Shown here: positions 36,030 through 43,431 of the stretch, in pieces
Layout: the number at the start of each line of letters is the position of its first letter
Position numbering within the stretch: position 1 is the first letter of the stretch
From: Sphingomonas oleivorans
GTDB lineage: Bacteria; Pseudomonadota; Alphaproteobacteria; Sphingomonadales; Sphingomonadaceae
Assembly (NCBI RefSeq): GCF_003050615.1
Contig: NZ_NWBU01000017.1
Location: 1-64,000, forward strand
DNA length: 64,000 nt
Reading direction: 5' to 3'
Position numbers and translations under genes: made by a program
The notes under the pieces: model-generated
The model's database searches: none
What the model saw: only the letters and a program-made list of their open reading frames with translations
Told to the model about the DNA's origin: nothing

Positions 36030-38402
36030 TCAATGGACGGTGTCGTAGGTCGTCGGCGCGGCCGTCGTGCCTGCCGAGAGATCGATCAGGAAACGGCGCA
36101 GATCCTCCGCCGGGAGGCGATCGCCGATGAACCAGCAGATCGTCTTGTAGATACCCAGGAAGGAGCTTTCGGTGCGCGCCACGAGCTGATCGGCGGCCTC
36201 GCCCCCGATCGACAGCCGCTCGGCGAGAAAGGCGACAAGCGCATCGCGCACGCCCGGCCGCTCGAACAGGATCGTCGGCTGGGTATCGAGATCGAAGGGC
36301 GGCAGGCGAACGTCGCCGGGCGCCGCGACGAGCGGCGCGGAAAGCCGGATGTCACGAGAGGAAGCGCCGATCTCGATCAGGATCTCGCCGGGATCCATCG
36401 CCCATTCGCCACGCGCCGGATCAAAGTAGCGCAGGTCATCGCCCTCGCATTCGATCGTGACCGTCCGCGTCTCACCCGGCTCGAGATGCACCTTGGCGAA
36501 GCCCTTCAGCTCGCGCACCGGCCGGTGGAGCCGGGACGATAGCGGCCGAGCGTAGAGCTGCGCCACCTCGGCGCCGGCGCGCGTGCCGACATTGCTGATC
36601 TCGAAACTGGCGGTCAGCCGCTCGCCGGGGGCGATGTCGCTACGGTCGAGCCTCAGCCCCGAATAACGGAAGCGCGTGTAGCTCAGCCCGAACCCGAACG
36701 GGAACAGCGGCTCGATCTCACGCCGGTCATAATAGCGATAGCCGACGAACAGGCCCTCGCTATAGGCATGGCGGCCATTCTCGCCCGGATAGGTCAGGAA
36801 GCCCGGAATGTCCTGCTCGCGCCGCGGGAAGCTGGTGGTGAGCTTACCGGAGGGATTGGCCAAGCCGAACAGGATGCGCGCCAGCGCGTGCCCCATACCC
36901 TGGCCGGCATAGAAGGTCTCGACGATCGCGGCGACCTCGTCCGCCCACGGCATGGTCACGGCATCCGGCGTCGCGAGCACGACGATCGTGCGCGGGTTCG
37001 CTTTCGCAAGGCGGTGGATCAGCGCGTCCTGCCCTGCCGCCAGGGCCAGCGTGCGGCGATCGGCCCGCTCGCCATCAGCGCTGACATCGCTGTTGGCGAA
37101 GACGATGACGATATCGGCCGTGCGCGCTGCCGCGGCGGCAGCCTCCTCCCCCTCCGCATCCTCGGCCAGATGATGCTCGATGCGGACATGCTCGCCCGCC
37201 AGGGCGCGCAGCTCGTCGAGCGGGCGATCAAGGCTAGTGGGCCGCGTCGTCGCCGATCCCGAACCCTGGATGATGGGCCTCACCGCGCCCGCGCCGATCA
37301 CCGCCACCGTCAGGTCGGCAGCCGGATCGATCGGCAGGACATCGCCCTCGTTGCGCAGCAGAACAATCGATTCAGAGGCGATACGGCGGGCGAGCGCATG
37401 GTGCGTCTCGCGATCGAAGCGGGCGTTGCGACGCTCGCCCTGCCGCGCACGCCGGATCAGCCGAAGAACACGCCGGCAGGACTGATCGAGCGCGGCCTGC
37501 TCGACGCGGCCTTCGGCGAGCGCGGCGAGCAGTTCGGCCCGACGCGACGCGCTCTCCGGCATGTCGAGGTCATTGCCGGCCGCAAGCGAGGCGGGACGGT
37601 CCTTGATGCCATGCCAGTCGGACACGACCGCACCATCATAGCCCCATTCCTCGCGCAACACGGTGGTGAGCAGCCAGTGATTCTCGGCGGTCTGCACGCC
37701 GTTGAGGCGGTTATAGGCGCTCATCACGGTCCATGGACGCGACTTGACGATCGCCCGCTCGAAGCCCTTGAGGTAGATTTCGCGCAAGGCACGCTCATCC
37801 ACCTCGGAGCTCATCGTCGTCCGCTCGATCTCCGAATTGTTGCAGGCGAAATGCTTCAGCGAGGCGCCGACCCCGCCCGACTGGAGCCCGTCGATCAGCG
37901 CGGCGGCAAGGTCACCGGAAAGCAGCGGATCTTCCGAATAATATTCATAGGCACGACCGGCGAGCGGCGTGCGGCGGATGTTGATTCCAGGACCCAGCAG
38001 CAGATGGACGCCGAATTCCTGGCATTCCAGCGCCAGCGCCGCGCCGAACTCCCGCGCCAGATCCACATCCCAGGAACAGCCGAAGGCGGAGCCATTGGGA
38101 AAGCATGTCGCCGGTTTCGAGCCGCCCACCATCGCATCCTGATCATCCTGATCATCCTGCCGCCGGTTGACGACTGCGAGGAACTGATCGAGCCCGTCCC
38201 GCTCGTCGGTCAGCCCCTCGATCTGGTCGGTCGAATAGCGCACGCCATAGGTGCCGTCGGTCATCACGATTTCGGGGATGTTGAGGCGATAGTTCATCGC
38301 CGTCTTCCAGAGATGCCGGCCATTGACGAGCGCGACCTTCTCCTCCGTGGTCATCTGCGCGAGCAGCTGCTCCAGCTCGCGATCCGAAATCGTCCATCCC
38401 AT
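36030..38402 (-). CDS. GH3 beta-glycosidase
   Basis: This 790-aa protein is a glycoside hydrolase family 3 enzyme. The (beta/alpha)8 domain includes MTDGTYGVRYS, LLLGPGINIRRTPLAGRAYEYYSEDP, GVGASLKHFACNNSE and the nucleophile Asp262 in VVSDWHGI. The C-terminal sandwich has SIVLLRNEGDVLPI and GQGMGHALARILFG. A fibronectin-III-like domain ends the protein (GAEVAQLYARPL then ELKGFAKVHLEPGETRTV). No signal peptide is seen, which suggests a cytosolic enzyme acting after uptake. Typical activity is beta-glucosidase or beta-xylosidase; the sequence alone does not decide. ATG 38402 lies downstream of GGGGGAAAGG; a GTG at 38408 is possible. Confidence 0.93.
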   Translation of the reverse strand: MGWTISDRELEQLLAQMTTEEKVALVNGRHLWKTAMNYRLNIPEIVMTDGTYGVRYSTDQIEGLTDERDGLDQFLAVVNRRQDDQDDQDAMVGGSKPATCFPNGSAFGCSWDVDLAREFGAALALECQEFGVHLLLGPGINIRRTPLAGRAYEYYSEDPLLSGDLAAALIDGLQSGGVGASLKHFACNNSEIERTTMSSEVDERALREIYLKGFERAIVKSRPWTVMSAYNRLNGVQTAENHWLLTTVLREEWGYDGAVVSDWHGIKDRPASLAAGNDLDMPESASRRAELLAALAEGRVEQAALDQSCRRVLRLIRRARQGERRNARFDRETHHALARRIASESIVLLRNEGDVLPIDPAADLTVAVIGAGAVRPIIQGSGSATTRPTSLDRPLDELRALAGEHVRIEHHLAEDAEGEEAAAAAARTADIVIVFANSDVSADGERADRRTLALAAGQDALIHRLAKANPRTIVVLATPDAVTMPWADEVAAIVETFYAGQGMGHALARILFGLANPSGKLTTSFPRREQDIPGFLTYPGENGRHAYSEGLFVGYRYYDRREIEPLFPFGFGLSYTRFRYSGLRLDRSDIAPGERLTASFEISNVGTRAGAEVAQLYARPLSSRLHRPVRELKGFAKVHLEPGETRTVTIECEGDDLRYFDPARGEWAMDPGEILIEIGASSRDIRLSAPLVAAPGDVRLPPFDLDTQPTILFERPGVRDALVAFLAERLSIGGEAADQLVARTESSFLGIYKTICWFIGDRLPAEDLRRFLIDLSAGTTAAPTTYDTVH

Positions 38403-38561
38403 GCGCACGCCTTTCCCCCGCCCGTCGTCGCAGAGGGCCGATCGGGCTTGAAGGAGATAGTAGGCTGGATCGCTGCTGCCGTTGATATGGCGATCGCGCC
38501 GCCTGGCATGGTCATTTCTTGCTTCCGTCCGGCGCGACGACCCGCCATCAGGTCGGCCCGA

Positions 38562-39545
38562 TCATCCCATGCCACTGGCATGCAGCGCGCAGACCGCCAC
38601 CAGCTCGCGGCTTTCAGGCAGGCGCATCAGCTGCCGCGATAGGCCGTCATCCCGCTCCGCCAGTTCCATCAATAGGTGGCGATAGGGATGTGCGCTTCCC
38701 GCCTCGCCCTGCGGCTCGGCGCGGCGTCGCCGATATTCGGCCGGCGTGCAGCCGAAGCGCTCGCGGAACTTCGCGTAGAAGAGGCTGCCGCTGGAAAAGC
38801 CCTCGTCGAGCGCGATGTCGACGATGCTCTGCCCGGATTCCACCAGTTGGCTCACGGCTCGGTCGAGCCGGATGTTCTGCGCATAATCGCGGAAACAGAT
38901 GCCGACATGCCGGCGAAACAAGCGGGACAGATGCGGAATCGACAGACCTTCCATCTCGGCGAAATATTCGAGCGAAAGGCGCCCGTCGCGCTCCGCGCGC
39001 ATTCGTTCCATGATGCGCATCACGCGCTCCCGCCCATCCCCATTCACCGACGGTGCCTCCCGGCGCGGGACATAGGGGACATGGCGATAGATGTGGCAGC
39101 ATAGCAGCCCGGCGAGGCAGGTGCGCAGCAGGCCGTCCTCGACATTGCCGCTCGACAGGATCAGCCGGGCGATCAGCCCGCGCATCGGCGCCACCACATC
39201 GTCGCAGAAATGTTTCGCCGTCAGGAAGCTCTTGCACTGAAGATAGCGCTTGCTGAAATCGACCAGTCCCTGACGCTCGGCATGGGCGACATCGATATGG
39301 ACCCCGCACAGCACCGTTCCGGGATCGAGGCTGACGGAATTATGGGCGCTATGGGCATTGATGATGACGAGGTCGTCCGAACCCATCAGACATTCCTGGC
39401 CATCGATGATCATGCGGACCGAGCCGCGCACGACCATCAGGATTTCGAGATGGTCGTGCCAGTGAAACGGAACTTCCAGCGCCCCATGAACGAACGCCTT
39501 CACGCCGCCGCTCAGCGATCCGAGATCCTCAAAGCCATAATCCAT
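38562..39545 (-). CDS. AraC-family regulator with N-terminal cupin
   Basis: This 327-aa protein has a cupin ligand-binding domain (about residues 15-100, with PFHWHDHLEILMVVRGSV and NAHSAHNSV). The AraC DNA-binding domain spans about 190-290 (MEGLSIPHLSRLFRRHVGIC and ALDEGFSSGSLFYAKFRERFG, PAEYRRRR). It is upstream of and codirectional with the GH3-symporter-receptor set, 159 bases away, and is the likely activator of that locus. A perfect 22-bp palindrome lies just upstream of its start. Confidence 0.9.
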   Translation of the reverse strand: MDYGFEDLGSLSGGVKAFVHGALEVPFHWHDHLEILMVVRGSVRMIIDGQECLMGSDDLVIINAHSAHNSVSLDPGTVLCGVHIDVAHAERQGLVDFSKRYLQCKSFLTAKHFCDDVVAPMRGLIARLILSSGNVEDGLLRTCLAGLLCCHIYRHVPYVPRREAPSVNGDGRERVMRIMERMRAERDGRLSLEYFAEMEGLSIPHLSRLFRRHVGICFRDYAQNIRLDRAVSQLVESGQSIVDIALDEGFSSGSLFYAKFRERFGCTPAEYRRRRAEPQGEAGSAHPYRHLLMELAERDDGLSRQLMRLPESRELVAVCALHASGMG

Positions 39546-39569
39546 GCTCAGGCTCCGACATCAATGTGA

Positions 39570-39591
39570 CAATTTGTATGCATACAAATTG
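39570..39591. promoter_or_regulatory. Perfect 22-bp palindrome upstream of the AraC gene
   Basis: The arms read CAATTTGTATG and its exact complement. Its core, TTTGTA...TACAAA, resembles operators of GntR-family repressors rather than the direct repeats usual for AraC proteins. Related but shorter dyads occur at 46105-46118 and 46262-46273. Confidence 0.55.
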
Positions 39592-39972
39592 AAACTGGTC
39601 AATCGCCCGGGAAGCCGAGAGGTCGGCGAGGATCCCTAGCGGGCAAAGTCGGCCGTCTTGCTGTCGAGGTCCAGCAGATCCTCAAGTGACGCGGGCAGCA
39701 CGACCCTGATCGTTTCGCCGATCTCGATCAGCATCCGATTGCTGCCAGGCGGCCGAAGCGTTCCCCAGTGCAAATCCATAGTTGAGATCGAAGTCGTCGA
39801 TCAAACGCGCTCAACGGATGGGCGCACCGGAAGCTCGGCGCTGGTAATCGCTCTCTGAAAGATAGCTGTGGCCGAATTTTGTTGGCTGGCCGGCTGCGCG
39901 GTCATCCGAGCGAAAGCCTGCGGCGGCTACGCGTTCAGCGCCGCGACAGTATCCCGACCCCATCCTTCGTTG
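39592..39972. other. Intergenic stretch with one possible small gene
   Basis: Apart from the 47-codon minus-strand frame at 39636-39779, nothing recognisable is seen between the palindrome and the small secreted protein gene. Confidence 0.4.
39636..39779 (-). CDS. Possible small protein (47 aa), unknown
   Basis: A minus-strand ATG frame reads MDLHWGTLRPPGSNRMLIEI then GETIRVVLPASLEDLLDLDS and KTADFAR. The composition looks protein-like and the end is acidic. There is no clear ribosome site and no recognised family. It may equally be the C-terminal relic of a lost gene. Confidence 0.3.
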   Translation of the reverse strand: MDLHWGTLRPPGSNRMLIEIGETIRVVLPASLEDLLDLDSKTADFAR

Positions 39973-40245
39973 ATGAAATCCTTTTATGCCGTGTTGCTCA
40001 TCGCTATTGCGCCTGCCGCCCACGCCCAGGCTATCGAAGATGCCGAACACAGGGCGGATCGCCTGCGCACACAGCAGCTCAACCGCCAGGCCGCCATCGC
40101 AGTCGCCAGACGCGATCGCGGAAATGGTCGCAGGCGAGCAGATCATGATGCGGCTCAGGCGCGATATGAGCGGGCGATGGCGATCTGGCGCCGTCGGGTC
40201 TCAGCCTGTCAGGCCGGCGATTATGATGCCTGCGACGACCAATGA
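39973..40245 (+). CDS. Small secreted protein of unknown function
   Basis: This 90-aa product has a signal peptide (MKSFYAVLLIAIAPAAHAQ) and a charged, helical mature part rich in Arg, Ala and Asp (AEHRADRLRTQQLNRQ, YERAMAIWRRRVSAC). It ends QAGDYDACDDQ with two cysteines. Similar short Arg-rich periplasmic proteins with a C-terminal AGDxxAC motif occur in sphingomonads, from memory; their function is unknown. The ribosome site is weak. It is convergent with the esterase gene at 40340. Confidence 0.55.
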   Translation: MKSFYAVLLIAIAPAAHAQAIEDAEHRADRLRTQQLNRQAAIAVARRDRGNGRRRADHDAAQARYERAMAIWRRRVSACQAGDYDACDDQ

Positions 40246-40339
40246 TCACAGAGGCATTTCGCTAGCATCCGACGATTGCCAGCCTCGAGCCTACAGCGTT
40301 GGAGAAAATAGAGTATCGCGGCGGCTGCGACATCACTCC

Positions 40340-42007
40340 TCATGGGGCATGGCAATGGAAGCTGGTCGCCTGTTCGATGCTGCCACTACCATTATAGGTG
40401 GATTCCTTCGGAAAGGCGCACAAAGGCCGCGTCCGCCCCGGCCAGGCGGCATCGGGCGCGGCTTTCGCCAGCAGCGTATCGGGCGCGGCGCCCCGTTCAA
40501 CCCAGTCGATCATGGCGCCCATGACGTCGAACCGGTCGGTGGCATAGGGGCTTGGGCCATGCAGCATGCCGGGCACGATATAGAGGCGGGCAAAGCTGTC
40601 GGTGCCGGCCTTGCCATATCGCTTCTGCACGCTCTGATAATAGGCCTCGACGTCAGGCGAAGGAAACGCCCAGTCCGCGCTGCCCGAATAGATGATGATC
40701 TTTCCGCCATGCCGCTGAAAGGCGTCCATGTTCGGGGAGTCCGCATTGGTGAAGTCAGCGCCCGACCTGGTGAACACAGCTGAGCTCGCGAACAGCTTGC
40801 GATATTCCGTGTCGGCGTCTGCCTTCAATGCATAGCCGATGAGGTCCGGCGTCATCGTCGGCGGCGTCGTATAGACGTGCGACGCTTCCCCAGCGAACAG
40901 GCCTACATACATCTCCGGTTCTGATCCCATATATTGCACGATTTGAGGATCTGCCGGGATGGACGAATAGATCACTCTGCCGTCGCGCAGCGTGCCGCCC
41001 GCCAGGAATGCCCGGACATAGCGTGCCACTTCGGGGCTGAGGCAGTTTTGCGACTGATCGGCCGCGCATACCCATTTCAAAGGTTCAACCCGGCATTGGG
41101 ACGGATGGCTCACCATCCCGTCCGCCACACCATCGAGCGCATCGCAGGATCGGAGGATCAGCGCCTTTATCACATCCTGCTGAGCCGCGGTGAGCGCATG
41201 AGAGATGTCGGGCGTACCATCTGCCTTTTTAGGCGCGATCGTGGCCGCCAACTGCGCCCGCACGATGCTGCCCTGAATGGAGGCCTGCGCCAGTCGAAAG
41301 CCGGGCGAGCAGGCAATGATGCCGTCGAAGAGATAGGGCCATTTCTGCGCGGCGGCCATCGCCTGGCGCCCGCCATTGGAGCAGCCGTAGAAATAGGACC
41401 ATTCGGGCGCGCGACCATAATATTGCGCGATAAGGCGCTTGGCAGCGTCTGTAACCAGGGGCAGTTGCTGGTCGCCATATTCGTCGCGCGCCTGGGGGTC
41501 GGCGCCGAACAGAAAGGCACCGTTGCCGACACCGGAAACGGCTTCATGGCCCGAATCGGTCGTCACTACCGCCATGCCGGAAAGCAGCGCGCTCTGCCCA
41601 TGCTCGCCGCTGGGATAGACGCCGTCGGCAGGCGGCACCACACCGTCGACGCCGGCACCACCCTGATAATAGAAGCGGCCGCTCCACGCGGCTGGGAGGC
41701 GCAACTCGAAGCGGATCGCATAAGGTCGGCCGTCAATGCCGATGCGCTGGTTGATCGATCCCTGCACCACGCAATTGGCGGGGCGGGCCGGAGCTTCGGG
41801 CGACCCCGCCTTGGCTGCCGCCGCAGACTCGAACGTCGCGCTGGTGACTCGGCCACCCTGCAGGCGCACGGCGCCAAGCTCCGCGCAGCGGGCTTCGGAT
41901 TGCGCCACAGGCGTGGCGACCGTTTTCGCCGGCGCGCCCTGACTGATCGCGGCGATGAACAGCGCCGTCGAAAACAAGCGGGAGAGCGGAGCAAATATGG
42001 CTTTCAT
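40340..42007 (-). CDS. Tannase/feruloyl esterase family protein
   Basis: This 555-aa secreted alpha/beta hydrolase has a signal peptide (LFSTALFIAAISQGAPA) and an N-terminal domain with CVVQGSINQR. The nucleophile serine motif is GCSNGGRQAM. A lid domain with paired cysteines follows (SCDALDGVADGMV, CVCAADQSQNC region), then a catalytic His in PGMLHGPSP. The calcium/lid motif DALDGVADG is typical of fungal and bacterial tannases and MHETase-like esterases. It cleaves an aromatic carboxylic ester. It follows the MFS gene by 11 bases in an operon that shares an operator with the nicotinate genes, which suggests a pyridine-carboxylate ester as substrate (inference). ATG 42007 has GGGAGGAT upstream. 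Confidence 0.88.
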   Translation of the reverse strand: MKAIFAPLSRLFSTALFIAAISQGAPAKTVATPVAQSEARCAELGAVRLQGGRVTSATFESAAAAKAGSPEAPARPANCVVQGSINQRIGIDGRPYAIRFELRLPAAWSGRFYYQGGAGVDGVVPPADGVYPSGEHGQSALLSGMAVVTTDSGHEAVSGVGNGAFLFGADPQARDEYGDQQLPLVTDAAKRLIAQYYGRAPEWSYFYGCSNGGRQAMAAAQKWPYLFDGIIACSPGFRLAQASIQGSIVRAQLAATIAPKKADGTPDISHALTAAQQDVIKALILRSCDALDGVADGMVSHPSQCRVEPLKWVCAADQSQNCLSPEVARYVRAFLAGGTLRDGRVIYSSIPADPQIVQYMGSEPEMYVGLFAGEASHVYTTPPTMTPDLIGYALKADADTEYRKLFASSAVFTRSGADFTNADSPNMDAFQRHGGKIIIYSGSADWAFPSPDVEAYYQSVQKRYGKAGTDSFARLYIVPGMLHGPSPYATDRFDVMGAMIDWVERGAAPDTLLAKAAPDAAWPGRTRPLCAFPKESTYNGSGSIEQATSFHCHAP

Positions 42008-42018
42008 TGTGATCCTCC

Positions 42019-43320
42019 CTACCGGTTCACCAGTTGCGGCGGCAGCTGTTTCACGAGGAAGATGCCGATCACCAGAAAGGCGGAGAAGAGCCATAGCGCC
42101 GATCCGGCGCTGCCGGTCGAACTGACCGCGAAGCCGATCAGCGAATTGCTGACAAGGCCGGCAATATTCGCCAGCGAGCAGGCAAGCGCGAAGCCCGCCG
42201 CCGCCGCCGGCCCGCGCAGGAAAGTGGCCGGAATGCTGAAATAGACCGGAACGACACCCGTCACCATCGCCGAAGCGACCGACAGCAGGATGAGCGACCC
42301 TGACAGGCTGTGCGGGAAAAAGGGCAGCAGCGCCATTGCCGTGGCACCGATCGCGAAGGGGATCATGATATGCAAGCGGCGTTCGCGGTGCCGGTCGGAA
42401 CTGCGGCTGATGAGGATCATGGCAATCAGCGTCATGAAATTCGGCACCGATGCATAGAGGCCGATCATCAGCGGGTCGGCAACGCCCGCTCCCTTGATCA
42501 AGGTCGGCAGCCAGAAGCCCAGCGCATAGGTCGTCAGTAGAATGGCGAAATCGACACCGCCCAGCAGCCATATCCGCCAGTCGCGCAGGCCCGCGGCAAA
42601 ATGCGACGCCGCGCCGGCCGGCTCATCGGCGGCCAATGCCTCGCGCAGCAACTGCTTTTCTCCACTAGTCAGCCACTTGGCCTGATCCGGGCTGGCGGGC
42701 AGCAGGACGAAAACCAATATGCCAAGAATGATGCTCGGCAGGGCTTCCAGCAGGAACAGCCATTGCCAGCCGGCAAGAGCCCATTGCGCGTCGAGGTGGC
42801 GCATGATCCATCCGGACAGCGGCGCACCGACGACACCCGAAAGCGGCAGGCCCAACAGGAACAGGCTGAATATCCTTCCGCGCCGGTGCGAAGGAAACCA
42901 GCAGGAAAGATAGAATAGAACACCCGGAAGGAAGCCGGCCTCCGCAACACCCAGAAGAAAACGGAGCACGTGAAACTGCGGCGCGGTGGTCGCAACCATG
43001 CAAAGCGCCGACAGAAGACCCCAGGTCACCATGATCCGCGCGATCCACACGCGTGCACCGATCTTCGCCAGCAACAGATTGCTTGGTGTTTCGAACAAAA
43101 CATATCCGAGGAAGAACAGCCCGGCGCCGAGCCCGAAATCGGCTTCCGTCAGGCGAAGATCAGCCAGCATGGTCAACTTGGCAAAGCCGACGTTGATGCG
43201 GTCCAGATAGGCCGCGAAATAGCACAGGGCCAGAAGCGGGATCAGGCGGATCGTAATTCGCCGATACACGCTGGAAAGCGCATCGTTTTCAGCGCTGGCA
43301 TCAAGGGACAAAGCGGCCAC
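42019..43320 (-). CDS. MFS transporter, anion:cation symporter family (NicT-like)
   Basis: This 433-aa, 12-helix protein is of the ACS family: RLIPLLALCYFAAYLDRINVGFAK in helix 1, GLGAGLFFLGYVLFETPSNLLLAKIGARVWIARIM, and FYLSCWFPSHRRGR in the central region (parts shown). The family imports aromatic and pyridine carboxylates, and Pseudomonas putida NicT is a member. GTG 43320 was chosen because GGAGG lies just upstream; a longer frame to 43404 lacks one. It lies between the TonB receptor and the esterase genes. Nicotinate uptake is the likely role given the adjacent nic genes. Confidence 0.85.
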   Translation of the reverse strand: MAALSLDASAENDALSSVYRRITIRLIPLLALCYFAAYLDRINVGFAKLTMLADLRLTEADFGLGAGLFFLGYVLFETPSNLLLAKIGARVWIARIMVTWGLLSALCMVATTAPQFHVLRFLLGVAEAGFLPGVLFYLSCWFPSHRRGRIFSLFLLGLPLSGVVGAPLSGWIMRHLDAQWALAGWQWLFLLEALPSIILGILVFVLLPASPDQAKWLTSGEKQLLREALAADEPAGAASHFAAGLRDWRIWLLGGVDFAILLTTYALGFWLPTLIKGAGVADPLMIGLYASVPNFMTLIAMILISRSSDRHRERRLHIMIPFAIGATAMALLPFFPHSLSGSLILLSVASAMVTGVVPVYFSIPATFLRGPAAAAGFALACSLANIAGLVSNSLIGFAVSSTGSAGSALWLFSAFLVIGIFLVKQLPPQLVNR

Positions 43321-43431
43321 AATTGCCTCCGGACTGGCAGGATATTGAAGACGGCAGGGATCGGGCGGGTCGTCAATCGCCGCGATTTCCCGGCGCACGC
43401 ACATGGCGCCGCCGGGAAACCTTAGGCATGG

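Noticed and set aside
38132-38163. Short tandem GATCATCCT repeats inside the GH3 gene
   Set aside because: They only encode an Asp/Gln-rich loop (DDQDDQD) and keep the frame, so they are ordinary coding variation.
36768-38642. A 624-codon open frame on the plus strand across the GH3 gene
   Set aside because: It is antisense to a clear glycoside hydrolase with catalytic motifs. The product is Arg/Gly/His-rich and unlike any family I know.
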